This document shows, one piece after another, positions 1 to 6,951 of a stretch of DNA of 14,277 nt (position 1 is its first letter; every line of letters starts with the position of its first letter). The DNA is taken from NCBI GenBank assembly GCA_021162505.1, contig JAGGYO010000006.1, positions 1 to 14,277 on the forward strand. Reading direction: 5' to 3'. Made by a program: the position numbers and the translations under genes. The DNA is from a bacterium. Its GTDB lineage: Bacteria > AUK180. Under the pieces are notes generated by a model that was not told where the DNA came from, did not search any database, and worked only from the letters and a program-made list of their open reading frames with translations.

Positions 1-111
1 ATAATTATCATTTTCTAAGAAAAATAAAATAATATTTAAAATGTAAAATAAGGTGAAAACAGAATAATGGAACTGAAGTTTTTGCATTATTAAAAAATTT
101 AATAAAAATCA

Positions 112-139
112 TTGATTTATTTTATTTATGTGATATAAT
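112..139 (+). promoter_or_regulatory. Sigma70-type promoter of the tRNA gene
   Basis: A TTGATT (-35, 112-117) lies 16 bp before TATAAT (-10, 134-139). A TG one base upstream of the -10 (131-132) makes it an extended -10 element. Predicted transcription start is about 146, only a few bases before the tRNA 5' end at 152. The zinc-ribbon gene at 288 has no convincing promoter of its own in 228-287, so it may be read through from here. Bases 1-111 show no gene. Confidence 0.7.
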
Positions 140-151
140 TAAAAAATGTGC

Positions 152-227
152 GGGCCTGTAGCTCACTTGGCAGAGCTCCCGGCTCATAACCGGGTGGTAG
201 GAGGTTCGATCCCTCCCGGGCCCACCA
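152..227 (+). tRNA. tRNA with CAT anticodon (elongator Met or Ile2)
   Basis: A full cloverleaf folds by eye. The acceptor stem is GGGCCTG (152-158) with CGGGCCC (217-223), including one T-G wobble. The D stem is GCTC/GAGC, and the anticodon stem is CCCGG/CCGGG around loop CTCATAA with CAT at 185-187. The variable loop has 5 nt, the T stem is GGAGG/CCTCC around TTCGATC, and the discriminator A is followed by an encoded CCA (225-227). Position 1 pairs with 72, and the anticodon stem lacks the three G-C pairs of bacterial initiators, so it is not tRNA-fMet. Elongator Met and lysidine-modified Ile2 both carry CAT and cannot be separated by eye. Confidence 0.95.
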
Positions 228-287
228 CGCATTGTTAAATTAATATGATATATCAAAAAACTTTCCTTAATTTTATAGGGGTAATAA

Positions 288-1010
288 ATGGCAATAATTA
301 ATGTAGAAGATATTATAAAGATCTTATACGATATAAAAATGTTCGACGACACCTTGAGTCACTTGATTGAAAAAAAAGCAGAGATCTTGGAAAATGTTGT
401 AACATACGAAGAAAAAATTGTTGAAATAGATGAAGAGATCAAAGAAAAAAATGAAAAGAAAAAGGAATTACATAAAAAACAAAGAGATATTGAAGAAAAG
501 ATCAGTAGTATTGAAAGTAAAATAAAGGGACTTGATGAAGGCAGATTTAGTGTTAAGACCAATGAAGATTTTTTTAAGATCGGTGAAGATATTAATAAAT
601 TAAAAAAGGGTAAAGGTGAATTGGAAGATAAATTACTTGATATGATGTACAATGAATCTGATTATGAAACAACTTTTAAAACATTAAAGGAAAAATTGGA
701 TAAAAATAAAAAAGAAATGGAAGAGGAATTAAAATTAAAGAAAAATGAGAAGGATGAAGTTGAAGCAAATATTAAAAAATATGAAGAAGAAAAACAAAAA
801 AAGATATCTGCTCTTCCCCTCGCTGTAAAAAATAATTATATTAAATTAGTTACAAAATATTCTCATAATCCTATTGTATATTTGCATAGTGATACATGCG
901 AAGGCTGCAATATGGGTAATCCTCCACAATATGCTGTCAATATTAAAATGAAAAAAAAGATAGAATACTGTCAAAATTGTGGAAGGATCTTGCTTATCAA
1001 AGAGATATAG
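288..1010 (+). CDS. Coiled-coil protein with C-terminal C4 zinc ribbon (DUF164/CT398-like)
   Basis: This 240-aa cytoplasmic protein has no signal peptide. Residues about 20-175 are almost continuous charged helix, rich in Lys and Glu, forming a long antiparallel-type coiled coil. The C-terminus carries a four-cysteine zinc ribbon: C204-x2-C207 and C228-x2-C231, the second in the motif YCQNCGRIL. This architecture and length match the DUF164/CT398 family, which has a coiled-coil hairpin plus zinc ribbon. Chlamydial CT398 has been linked to sigma54 and a type III secretion component, but the general role is unclear. An AGGGG at 278-282 precedes the ATG at 288 and supports the start. The gene ends 1 bp from the stop codon of the convergent membrane-protein gene. 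Family call is good; function is not assigned. Confidence 0.85.
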   Translation: MAIINVEDIIKILYDIKMFDDTLSHLIEKKAEILENVVTYEEKIVEIDEEIKEKNEKKKELHKKQRDIEEKISSIESKIKGLDEGRFSVKTNEDFFKIGEDINKLKKGKGELEDKLLDMMYNESDYETTFKTLKEKLDKNKKEMEEELKLKKNEKDEVEANIKKYEEEKQKKISALPLAVKNNYIKLVTKYSHNPIVYLHSDTCEGCNMGNPPQYAVNIKMKKKIEYCQNCGRILLIKEI

Positions 1011-1011
1011 A

Positions 1012-1380
1012 TCATAAATTTTCTTTTAATCGTTTTTTATTAACTGTCCAATCCAAAAGAAAAAGAATAGAAATTATTACTAATGGACCGGAGATGAACA
1101 AGTATGCAAGAAAGACGAATTTACCCCATGTCCATACAATATAGAAAACAGATAAACCGCAAAAGAGAATTGCACCGATACGCTCCCATTTCCATGCAAT
1201 AAAAATTATGATAATTACAATGTATGTGGGTATGAGATGTATTAACAGTGCTAAAACGGTCATCCAAAAAGTAAAGTTCTCACTAAAAATATCAAGGGCG
1301 AATATGCTTATAAATCCAGCAAAGAGAATAGAAAGCACCCTTGGTGTCCAGAAGAAAACATCTCTTTTCATTCTTTTCAT
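1012..1380 (-). CDS. Small four-helix membrane protein of unknown function
   Basis: This 122-aa protein has a basic N-terminus (MKRMKRD) followed by about four hydrophobic segments near residues 13-30, 37-60, 68-88 and 90-110, then a basic tail (VNKKRLKENL). The positive-inside pattern places both ends in the cytoplasm. No catalytic motif is visible. It resembles a widespread group of small integral membrane proteins beginning with an RVLSILFAGFISIFALDIF-like helix, but I cannot give a function. A strong GGAGGG ribosome site (complement of 1386-1391) sits about 5 nt before the ATG. It has its own promoter in the gap after plsY, so it is probably not part of the upstream operon. Confidence 0.75.
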   Translation of the reverse strand: MKRMKRDVFFWTPRVLSILFAGFISIFALDIFSENFTFWMTVLALLIHLIPTYIVIIIIFIAWKWERIGAILFCGLSVFYIVWTWGKFVFLAYLFISGPLVIISILFLLDWTVNKKRLKENL

Positions 1381-1437
1381 ACCATCCCTCCATAATCACT
1401 TTATATTGTTAAATTATCCTATAATCTCTTCCGCTAT

Positions 1438-1466
1438 ATTATGTAAATTTAATTGCAGAAAGTCAA
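1438..1466 (-). promoter_or_regulatory. Probable sigma70 promoter for the small membrane protein
   Basis: On the minus strand, TTGACT (complement of 1461-1466) is separated by 17 bp from CATAAT (complement of 1438-1443). This predicts a start near 1431 and a leader of about 50 nt. It sits just past the plsY stop codon, so the membrane-protein gene can be expressed on its own. There is no strong terminator hairpin between plsY and this site, so read-through from the operon is also possible. Confidence 0.55.
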
Positions 1467-1472
1467 GTCCTT

Positions 1473-2099
1473 TTAGAATAGTTTCTTTTCTTCTTTTTTT
1501 AAAAGCCGTTTTATATTGTTTTTATGTCTAATGATTATAAAAAAGATTAATAGTAAGAGAATAATTTTAGAAAAAAGTGTGGTCTCAAAGATAAATATTA
1601 AGGGGATCAAAGTAATGGCTGCCGAAATAGATGAAATAGAAATAATGTGGGATATAACAAAAACAAGGATAAAGACAGCAAGCGCAATGAGTAATAATTT
1701 GGGGAATAGAAAAATGGTAATACCTAATGAAACCGCTACGCCTTTACCACCCTTGAACCTCAAAAATACGGTATAAATGTGTCCAATAAGAATAAAAATA
1801 CTTAATATTAAAAGGAAATCGATCTGTGCAAATCCAAAGGGATATTCAAATTGCAAATTGTGGATAAAAAAATTATTTTTAATAAGAAAAAGGGGAATTA
1901 CCGCTTTCAAAGCATCAAGTATTAATGAAATGATGCCAATTATTACTCCACCTGCTCTAAAAGCGTTGGTTGCTCCAACATTCCCGCTGCCGATCTCTCT
2001 AATATCTTTTTTTAGAAAAAGTTTTACGGTGATATAAGAAAAAGGTATTGCTCCCATTAAATAGCAAAATAAGATAAGTGCTATATAATATAATATCAT
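1473..2099 (-). CDS. plsY: Acyl-phosphate glycerol-3-phosphate acyltransferase PlsY
   Basis: This 208-aa integral membrane enzyme transfers an acyl group from acyl-phosphate to glycerol-3-phosphate, making lysophosphatidic acid, the first committed step of phospholipid synthesis. The PlsY signatures are present in order: GSGNVGATNAFRAGG (about residues 37-51), HIYTVFLRFKGGKGVAVSLG (about 108-127), and a degenerate third motif, RHKNNIKRLLKKEEKK, at the C-terminus. Several hydrophobic helices separate them, as in the family, and the length is normal. The start codon overlaps the stop codon of der (ATGA), so translation is probably coupled. It is the last gene of the housekeeping operon. Confidence 0.96.
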   Translation of the reverse strand: MILYYIALILFCYLMGAIPFSYITVKLFLKKDIREIGSGNVGATNAFRAGGVIIGIISLILDALKAVIPLFLIKNNFFIHNLQFEYPFGFAQIDFLLILSIFILIGHIYTVFLRFKGGKGVAVSLGITIFLFPKLLLIALAVFILVFVISHIISISSISAAITLIPLIFIFETTLFSKIILLLLIFFIIIRHKNNIKRLLKKEEKKLF

Positions 2100-3412
2100 T
2101 TCCTTTCGTCAAGTTTTATCTTTACGGGAATTCCCGAAAGGTCTAGGAACGCAGTAAGTTTTTTTTCAAGGAATTTCATGAATTGTTTGGATGCGAACCG
2201 TTTGCTATTAATAAAAAACTTAAAGGACGGTGGTCGAGAACCGATTTGAACACCATAGTAGATCTTAATTTGCCTCATTCCACCGGGTAATTCTGCTTCC
2301 ATTACCTCCTGTATGATCTTATTTAATTTAGATGTTTTGAATATTGCTCTATACCTCTGAAAATCCATAAAGGCAAGATCGATCAACTTTCCTATATTAT
2401 AACCTGTTAGTGCGGATATGAATGCAATGCCAACATTGGGATAAAAATTGATCTTTTTTCTGACCTCTTCTTTTACTGATAATTTAAAATCATTAACATT
2501 ATCCAAAAGGTCTATCTTATTATATGCAAGGAGCAAGCACTTTTTTTTACTTTTGACCAAAGCCGCTATTTTTTGATCTTGTGCTGTTATTCCTTTCTTA
2601 GAATCAATGACCAATATAACAATATCCGTTCTTTCAATGCTTTTTATGGTTCGTAAGATCGAGAAGGTCTCCAGTTTGTTTGCGATCTTTGATTTCCTTC
2701 TTAATCCGGCAGTATCAATTAGATTTAATTTCAAACCATGAAATTCAACAGTAGTATCTACGGAATCTCTTGTTGTACCCGGAATATCAGACACTACCAT
2801 TCTTTTTTCGCCCAGAAAAAAATTGATCATGCTGGATTTTCCAGCATTTGGCAATCCTACAATTGCAATACTCATATCATCACTTTCTTTTTTCTTAAAT
2901 ATTTCTTCTGCATTGAACTCAGTAGAGATCTCGTGTAGTTTTTCTTTTAGTATATCAATATTTTTTTTATGTGCAGCTGAAATACTTATCATGGTTTTCA
3001 TGCCCAATTTATAGAATTCATAATTGTACTCGTTTTTGTCTTCATTATCGATCTTATTGACAATAAGGATCACGGGTTTATTATGATTTCTGATGACCTG
3101 AGCTACCTCTTCATCACTTGGCATAAGACCAACTTTCCCGTCAACTACGAAGATAGCAATGTCGGATTCGGTAATTGCAAATAATGTTTGTTCTTTTATT
3201 TTTTCAATAAGGTCATCATTCTTATTATCATATCCACCTGTATCTACAAATATATAGCGAATGTCTTTTTGAATAGATACTCCATATTGTCTGTCAATAG
3301 TAACTCCGGGTTGCCCATGGGTTATTGCTCTGTTTTTGCCGATCATAATGTTAAATAAGGTTGATTTGCCTACATTGGGTCTCCCAACAATAGCAACTGT
3401 TATATCTTTCAT
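2096..3412 (-). CDS. der: Ribosome biogenesis GTPase Der (EngA)
   Basis: This 438-aa protein is an essential tandem-domain GTPase needed for 50S ribosomal subunit maturation. GTPase domain 1 has G1 GRPNVGKS (residues 10-17), G3 DTGG (57-60) and G4 NKID (119-122). GTPase domain 2 has G1 GLPNAGKS (186-193), G3 DTAG and G4 NKID. The C-terminal KH-like domain (about 350-438) includes the family's LNKIIQEV and RPPSFKFFINS elements. Length and domain order are typical. The start overlaps the hflX stop by one base (TAATG) and no ribosome site precedes it, so expression probably depends on translational coupling. The stop overlaps plsY. Confidence 0.98.
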   Translation of the reverse strand: MKDITVAIVGRPNVGKSTLFNIMIGKNRAITHGQPGVTIDRQYGVSIQKDIRYIFVDTGGYDNKNDDLIEKIKEQTLFAITESDIAIFVVDGKVGLMPSDEEVAQVIRNHNKPVILIVNKIDNEDKNEYNYEFYKLGMKTMISISAAHKKNIDILKEKLHEISTEFNAEEIFKKKESDDMSIAIVGLPNAGKSSMINFFLGEKRMVVSDIPGTTRDSVDTTVEFHGLKLNLIDTAGLRRKSKIANKLETFSILRTIKSIERTDIVILVIDSKKGITAQDQKIAALVKSKKKCLLLAYNKIDLLDNVNDFKLSVKEEVRKKINFYPNVGIAFISALTGYNIGKLIDLAFMDFQRYRAIFKTSKLNKIIQEVMEAELPGGMRQIKIYYGVQIGSRPPSFKFFINSKRFASKQFMKFLEKKLTAFLDLSGIPVKIKLDERK

Positions 3413-4509
3413 TACTTGTATTTTACAAATTCTTTCTGAATTTTCAAAAAATCTATGAATTTTTCAATGCCAATATTTTCCTTTGCCGAAATGAAAAAAG
3501 CTTCTGAATATCGTTTTTCAAAGGATTTATGCCTTAATTTACCCATTTTTTTATCAATTTTATTAAAAATCACCATATGTTTTATCTTATTTTTTAATAT
3601 GTTTTCCAGAACATTGCCGACAGTATTTATTTGAACGCCGATATCCGCGGCGGACAGGTCATAAAGCTCAATAATTATATTAGCATTATTGATTACATCA
3701 ATGGTACCCTCAAATGCCTCTAAGAGGTTCTTAGGCAGATCCCTGATAAAACCTATGGTGTCAGTGAAGATAACGGTCTCATTCACCAGCCATCTCTTTT
3801 TTGTCAATGTATCCAAAGTAGTGAACGGTCTTTTAAGTGTTTTTCCATGGGAATGTGTTATTTTATTTAGAAGTGTTGTTTTTCCTGAATTAGTATATCC
3901 GCAAATAGCAATGGTGAAAAGATCTTTTCTCTTTTTGCTCTGTTCTATGAAAACCGCTTTCATTTTTTTGATCTTGTCTTTTAAATGTGCGATCCTTTTC
4001 AAAATATACCGTCTGTCCATCTCCAATTTTTGTTCACCGGGACCTCTTGTACTTATTCCTGCTCCTGTTCTGGAGAATTGTGTATTGCCCTTTAATCTGG
4101 GTAAAAGATAGCGAAAATATGCGAGTTCCACTTGTATTTTTGCAAATCTTGTCTTAGCGTTTTTAGAGAAGATAGAAATGATCGCTTCCTCTCTGTCGAT
4201 TATATCAATATTTAGTGTAGCAAAAAGTTTTTCAATATTAAATTTTTGTGTAGGGGACAGTTCATTGACAAAAACAATTATCTCAATATCATTTTCAGAA
4301 GTGTATTCATATATTTCCTGTAATTTACCTTTACCAATATATGTTGCCGGATTGATGTTCTTCAACTTGAATTCAAATGTTTTTTTTATCTGTATATTAA
4401 TGTTCTTCAAGAGCGTAATATTTTCTTTTATTATATCCTGGCTATAAGTGATTTGGTCGATTTTCCTTTGGGGAAATATCAATATACCTTTAAAAGGGGA
4501 ATCAGTCAT
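3412..4509 (-). CDS. hflX: GTPase HflX
   Basis: This 365-aa Obg/HflX-type GTPase binds the 50S subunit and in studied bacteria splits stalled or stress-idled ribosomes. The N-terminal HflX domain (about 1-185) has the GIGK-like element YIGKGKLQEI and the glycine-rich linker STRGPGEQKLEMDRR (about 153-167). The G domain has G1 GYTNSGKT (204-211), G3 DTIGFIRDLP (250-259) and G4 NKID. The C-terminus is short, so the accessory C-terminal domain is small or reduced. The start lies within the end of hfq (8-base overlap) without a clear ribosome site, implying coupling. The hfq-hflX adjacency matches the arrangement in many proteobacteria. Confidence 0.97.
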   Translation of the reverse strand: MTDSPFKGILIFPQRKIDQITYSQDIIKENITLLKNINIQIKKTFEFKLKNINPATYIGKGKLQEIYEYTSENDIEIIVFVNELSPTQKFNIEKLFATLNIDIIDREEAIISIFSKNAKTRFAKIQVELAYFRYLLPRLKGNTQFSRTGAGISTRGPGEQKLEMDRRYILKRIAHLKDKIKKMKAVFIEQSKKRKDLFTIAICGYTNSGKTTLLNKITHSHGKTLKRPFTTLDTLTKKRWLVNETVIFTDTIGFIRDLPKNLLEAFEGTIDVINNANIIIELYDLSAADIGVQINTVGNVLENILKNKIKHMVIFNKIDKKMGKLRHKSFEKRYSEAFFISAKENIGIEKFIDFLKIQKEFVKYK

Positions 4510-4717
4510 TTGGGAATTTGAACTTTTTTACAGGTTCTATAAAATTCACATTATTTTTAAAAACAAGGTAATCCTTTTCTTCACTTCTTAAAAGCAAAGA
4601 ATAATTATCAAATGCAATTATCAATCCGGAAAGACTGTCTCCTCCTGAAAACACTATTTTTATTTTCACTTTATTTTTCTTAATCTCACTCAAATAAGGT
4701 TGTTGAAAATCAATCAT
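4502..4717 (-). CDS. hfq: RNA chaperone Hfq (divergent)
   Basis: This 71-aa Sm-like protein is expected to form a hexamer that pairs small RNAs with mRNAs. The Hfq pattern is visible: an N-terminal helix with QQPYLSEIKK (5-14, compare QDPFLN in E. coli), Sm1 with GLIIAFDNYSLLL (31-43), and Sm2 with LVFKNNVNFIEP (51-62). F36-D37-N38-Y39 aligns with F39-D40-Q41-F42 of E. coli. Sm2 reads F53-K54-N55 where almost all Hfq have Tyr/Phe-Lys-His, so the His is replaced by Asn. There is almost no C-terminal tail. A strong AAGGAG (complement of 4724-4729) precedes the ATG. It overlaps miaA by 8 bases and hflX by 8 bases. The identification rests on both sequence and the miaA-hfq-hflX order. Confidence 0.88.
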   Translation of the reverse strand: MIDFQQPYLSEIKKNKVKIKIVFSGGDSLSGLIIAFDNYSLLLRSEEKDYLVFKNNVNFIEPVKKFKFPND

Positions 4718-5633
4718 TTAATACTCCTTTTTTTATTAAAATATTCTCAATTTTTTCAAGGTCTTTTTCTTCATTAAAATTTCTTTCGATATCAATGCGT
4801 TCATCATATCGTTTGAACCAGGTGATCTGTCTTTTCGCATAGTTCCTTTCCTTTTGTTTTACCAATTCAATAAGTTTGCTTTTACTTTTTATCTTCCCGT
4901 TTAAAAAATCCATTATCTCTTTGAATCCAATAGCTTTAAAATCGTTTTTAATGATCTTTCCATTGTAAAGCTCTTTTACTTCTTCTATCCAACCCTCATT
5001 AAACCAGCTGTCAACACGGATATCTATTCTTTCATAGAGGTCCTTTCGTTCGCATATTAGGTTCAATAGGGTATATTTATTAATAAATACCGACCGTCTG
5101 GTCTCTTCTTTTAACGAATTCATGGTCTTTCCGGTTAAAAAATATATCTCGAGTGCGCGAATAATGCGAATGTGGTCATTTTTAGAGATCTTTTTTGCAT
5201 AATTCTCATCAAGTTCATAAAGCATATCATAAAGCTCTTTCCAAGACGACTTATTTGCTTGTTCTCTTAATTCATTTCTGAGATTTTCATCCCTTGGAAT
5301 ACTCGGCGCGATACCTCGGATTAATGCTTCTACAAATAATCCCGTTCCTCCCGAGATAATAAAGTTTTCTTTAGGATGATCCTCTATTATCTGTTTTACA
5401 TCAAGATAGAAATTAAAAGCAGAATAGTAGCTATTGGGATGAATATGGTCGTAAAGATATTGTTTTATTCCTTTCATTTCTTCCTTTGTGGGTTTTCCCG
5501 TCCCTAAATTCAGAAATTGATATATCTGAATAGAGTCGCAGGAAATTATTTGACAATTATATTTTTTTGCAAAGGAAAACGCTAAATCTGTTTTTCCGAT
5601 TCCAGTAGGACCAAGTAAAAATATTATTTTCAT
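4710..5633 (-). CDS. miaA: tRNA dimethylallyltransferase MiaA
   Basis: This 307-aa enzyme transfers a dimethylallyl group to A37 of tRNAs reading codons that begin with U. The P-loop GPTGIGKT is at residues 8-15. It is followed by the family motif CDSIQIYQFLNLGTGKPT (about 34-51), a GGTGLFVEAL segment, the ND.IRIIRALEIY helix, and the C-terminal KQKERNYAKRQITWFKR tRNA-binding region. Length is typical. Its ATG directly follows the stop of the phosphoesterase gene with no gap and no clear ribosome site. Its end overlaps hfq. Confidence 0.98.
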   Translation of the reverse strand: MKIIFLLGPTGIGKTDLAFSFAKKYNCQIISCDSIQIYQFLNLGTGKPTKEEMKGIKQYLYDHIHPNSYYSAFNFYLDVKQIIEDHPKENFIISGGTGLFVEALIRGIAPSIPRDENLRNELREQANKSSWKELYDMLYELDENYAKKISKNDHIRIIRALEIYFLTGKTMNSLKEETRRSVFINKYTLLNLICERKDLYERIDIRVDSWFNEGWIEEVKELYNGKIIKNDFKAIGFKEIMDFLNGKIKSKSKLIELVKQKERNYAKRQITWFKRYDERIDIERNFNEEKDLEKIENILIKKGVLND

Positions 5634-6431
5634 TTAATAAATTTTTAAAACCCTTTCAATGCTATTTACTGCTTTATCTTTTGCACTATATTCTAGAATA
5701 ACGCCTTGAATTGAAGGTTGAGAGGTTGCCGGTTCAAATTTTGAAGGTAAAGAGTATAAGAAATTATCAATTACGGAATCCAAAGTGATACCAATAACGC
5801 TGTCATAGGGTCCGCACATTCCGAGATCAGTTATATAAGCGGTTCCCTTAGGTAATATTCTATTGTCTGCAGTTTGAATATGTGTATGCGTGCCGAATAA
5901 ACCGGTGATCTTGCCGTCAAAATAAAGGGACATTGCTCTTTTTTCACTTGTTGCTTCAGCATGAAAATCAACCAATATAGGTCCGTTAAAATCACAGAAT
6001 TTTCTCAGTATTCGCTCCAATGTTTTAAAGGGGTTTGAGAAATTTTGATTGATCAATACCTGCCCGTGAAGATTTATTATTAGAACTTCAATGTCTCTTA
6101 CCTTGAAAATACCAAATCTATTCCCCGGAACACCTTCGGGATAGTTTGCAGGCATTAAAAGATTAGGGATCCCATCTTCTATCAATTTATATACATCTTT
6201 CCTCTGAAAATGATGGTTTCCTGAGGTTCCAATATCAACACCGGCATCAATCACTTCTTTAAAACCCTTTTTATTGATCCCTGCTCCATGTGCTAAATTT
6301 TCAACATTCGCAATTGTAAGGTCAATATTATTCTGTTTTTTGATCTCATTAAGATGTTCTTTGATGACTTCGCGCCCGGTTTTTCCGAAAATATCCCCAA
6401 GAAAAAGGAATTTGTAAATATCACTCATCAT
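5634..6431 (-). CDS. YmdB/DR1281-family metallophosphoesterase
   Basis: This 265-aa protein belongs to the calcineurin-like group typified by B. subtilis YmdB, a cyclic-nucleotide/2',3'-cyclic phosphate phosphodiesterase. Metal-ligand motifs appear in order: LGDIFG (11-16), ANVENLAHGAG (41-51), GNHH (71-74), VDFHAEATSEK (154-164) and GTHTH (180-184). The last two are hallmarks of this subfamily. The start has two adjacent ATGs (6431 and 6428). The first is used here because both lie in the 11-base overlap with the vertex-protein gene upstream. There is no signal peptide, so the protein is cytoplasmic. The physiological substrate cannot be read from sequence. Confidence 0.93.
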   Translation of the reverse strand: MMSDIYKFLFLGDIFGKTGREVIKEHLNEIKKQNNIDLTIANVENLAHGAGINKKGFKEVIDAGVDIGTSGNHHFQRKDVYKLIEDGIPNLLMPANYPEGVPGNRFGIFKVRDIEVLIINLHGQVLINQNFSNPFKTLERILRKFCDFNGPILVDFHAEATSEKRAMSLYFDGKITGLFGTHTHIQTADNRILPKGTAYITDLGMCGPYDSVIGITLDSVIDNFLYSLPSKFEPATSQPSIQGVILEYSAKDKAVNSIERVLKIY

Positions 6432-6699
6432 CTAACTCTACATTATCTACAATTGCAACAATTACTGCGTCAATGGGCATTTCAAGATCATGTAATGCAA
6501 CCCTTGAAGAATGACCCTGGACCGTGACCAGAACATAATCTCCAATTCCCGCCTGAGTAACATCAATGGCTTCAAATGAATCACCAAAGTTTTTTTTTGT
6601 TTTTAGATTGATAGGTTGTATCATTAATATCTTTTTTCCCTTGTATTTTTCCTCTTTTTGTGTTGCCACAATATTACCGATCACCTTTGCGTATATCAT
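6421..6699 (-). CDS. EutN/CcmL-type bacterial microcompartment vertex protein (orphan)
   Basis: This 92-aa protein shows the pentameric vertex (BMC-P) pattern: AKVIGNIVATQKEEKYKGKK (4-23), LMIQPINL (25-32), AIDVTQAGIGDYVLVTVQG (44-62), SSR (64-66) and PIDAVIVAIVDNVE (75-88). In known microcompartments such pentamers cap the vertices of the protein shell. Here there are no hexameric shell proteins or encapsulated enzymes in the window. It is the first gene of the miaA-hfq-hflX-der-plsY operon. An AAGG ribosome site (complement of 6707-6710) lies 7 nt before the ATG. The family call is confident. Whether it caps a shell encoded elsewhere or works alone is unknown. Confidence 0.9.
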   Translation of the reverse strand: MIYAKVIGNIVATQKEEKYKGKKILMIQPINLKTKKNFGDSFEAIDVTQAGIGDYVLVTVQGHSSRVALHDLEMPIDAVIVAIVDNVELDDE

Positions 6700-6716
6700 A
6701 TTTTAACCTTCCTCGT

Positions 6717-6745
6717 ATTATAATTTATTTTCTCCTTTTTTTCAA
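6717..6745 (-). promoter_or_regulatory. Sigma70-type promoter of the housekeeping operon
   Basis: On the minus strand, TTGAAA (complement of 6740-6745) and TATAAT (complement of 6717-6722) are separated by exactly 17 bp. The predicted start is about 6709-6711, giving a leader of only about 10-12 nt before the ATG at 6699. The ribosome site then lies at the very 5' end of the message. It should drive the seven genes down to plsY. Confidence 0.75.
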
Positions 6746-6951
6746 GATATTATCTGGTATTTATTGTTACAATATGAAAATGTTAAACTTTTTAAAATTA
6801 TTTTGAAATTATTGTCATATCTTTTTGCTTTTCATATTAAATATTTTTCCGATTTTAATAAAAAATTTATTATTTTTATTTTGTTAAATCTGTTTACTCT
6901 GTGGTTAAAAAATGGAATTTATCTTTAATTTATTAAATTTTCAAATATTCT
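6746..6951. other. AT-rich intergenic stretch between the two minus-strand operons
   Basis: I see no gene here on either strand. A 10-bp perfect inverted pair, AATATGAAAA (6771-6780) and TTTTCATATT (6829-6838), is separated by 48 bp. In DNA this AT-rich it could be chance. No G+C-rich hairpin with a T run is visible, so the terminator of the upstream two-gene operon is not identified. Confidence 0.4.

Noticed and set aside
63..91. AATAATG...CATTATT inverted pair upstream of the tRNA, considered as a terminator
   Set aside because: The stem is entirely A/T except one pair, has a 15-nt loop and is not followed by a T run. It is likely chance in AT-rich DNA.
152..227. Initiator tRNA-fMet as the identity of the CAT tRNA
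   Set aside because: Base 1 pairs with base 72 and the anticodon stem lacks the three consecutive G-C pairs expected of bacterial initiators.
359..652. 97-codon open frame on the minus strand
   Set aside because: It lies antisense inside the zinc-ribbon gene. Its Ser/Ile/Phe-rich product is just the complement of Lys/Glu codons.
3689..4111. 140-codon open frame on the plus strand
   Set aside because: It is fully antisense to the conserved G domain and linker of hflX and has no ribosome site or recognisable motif.
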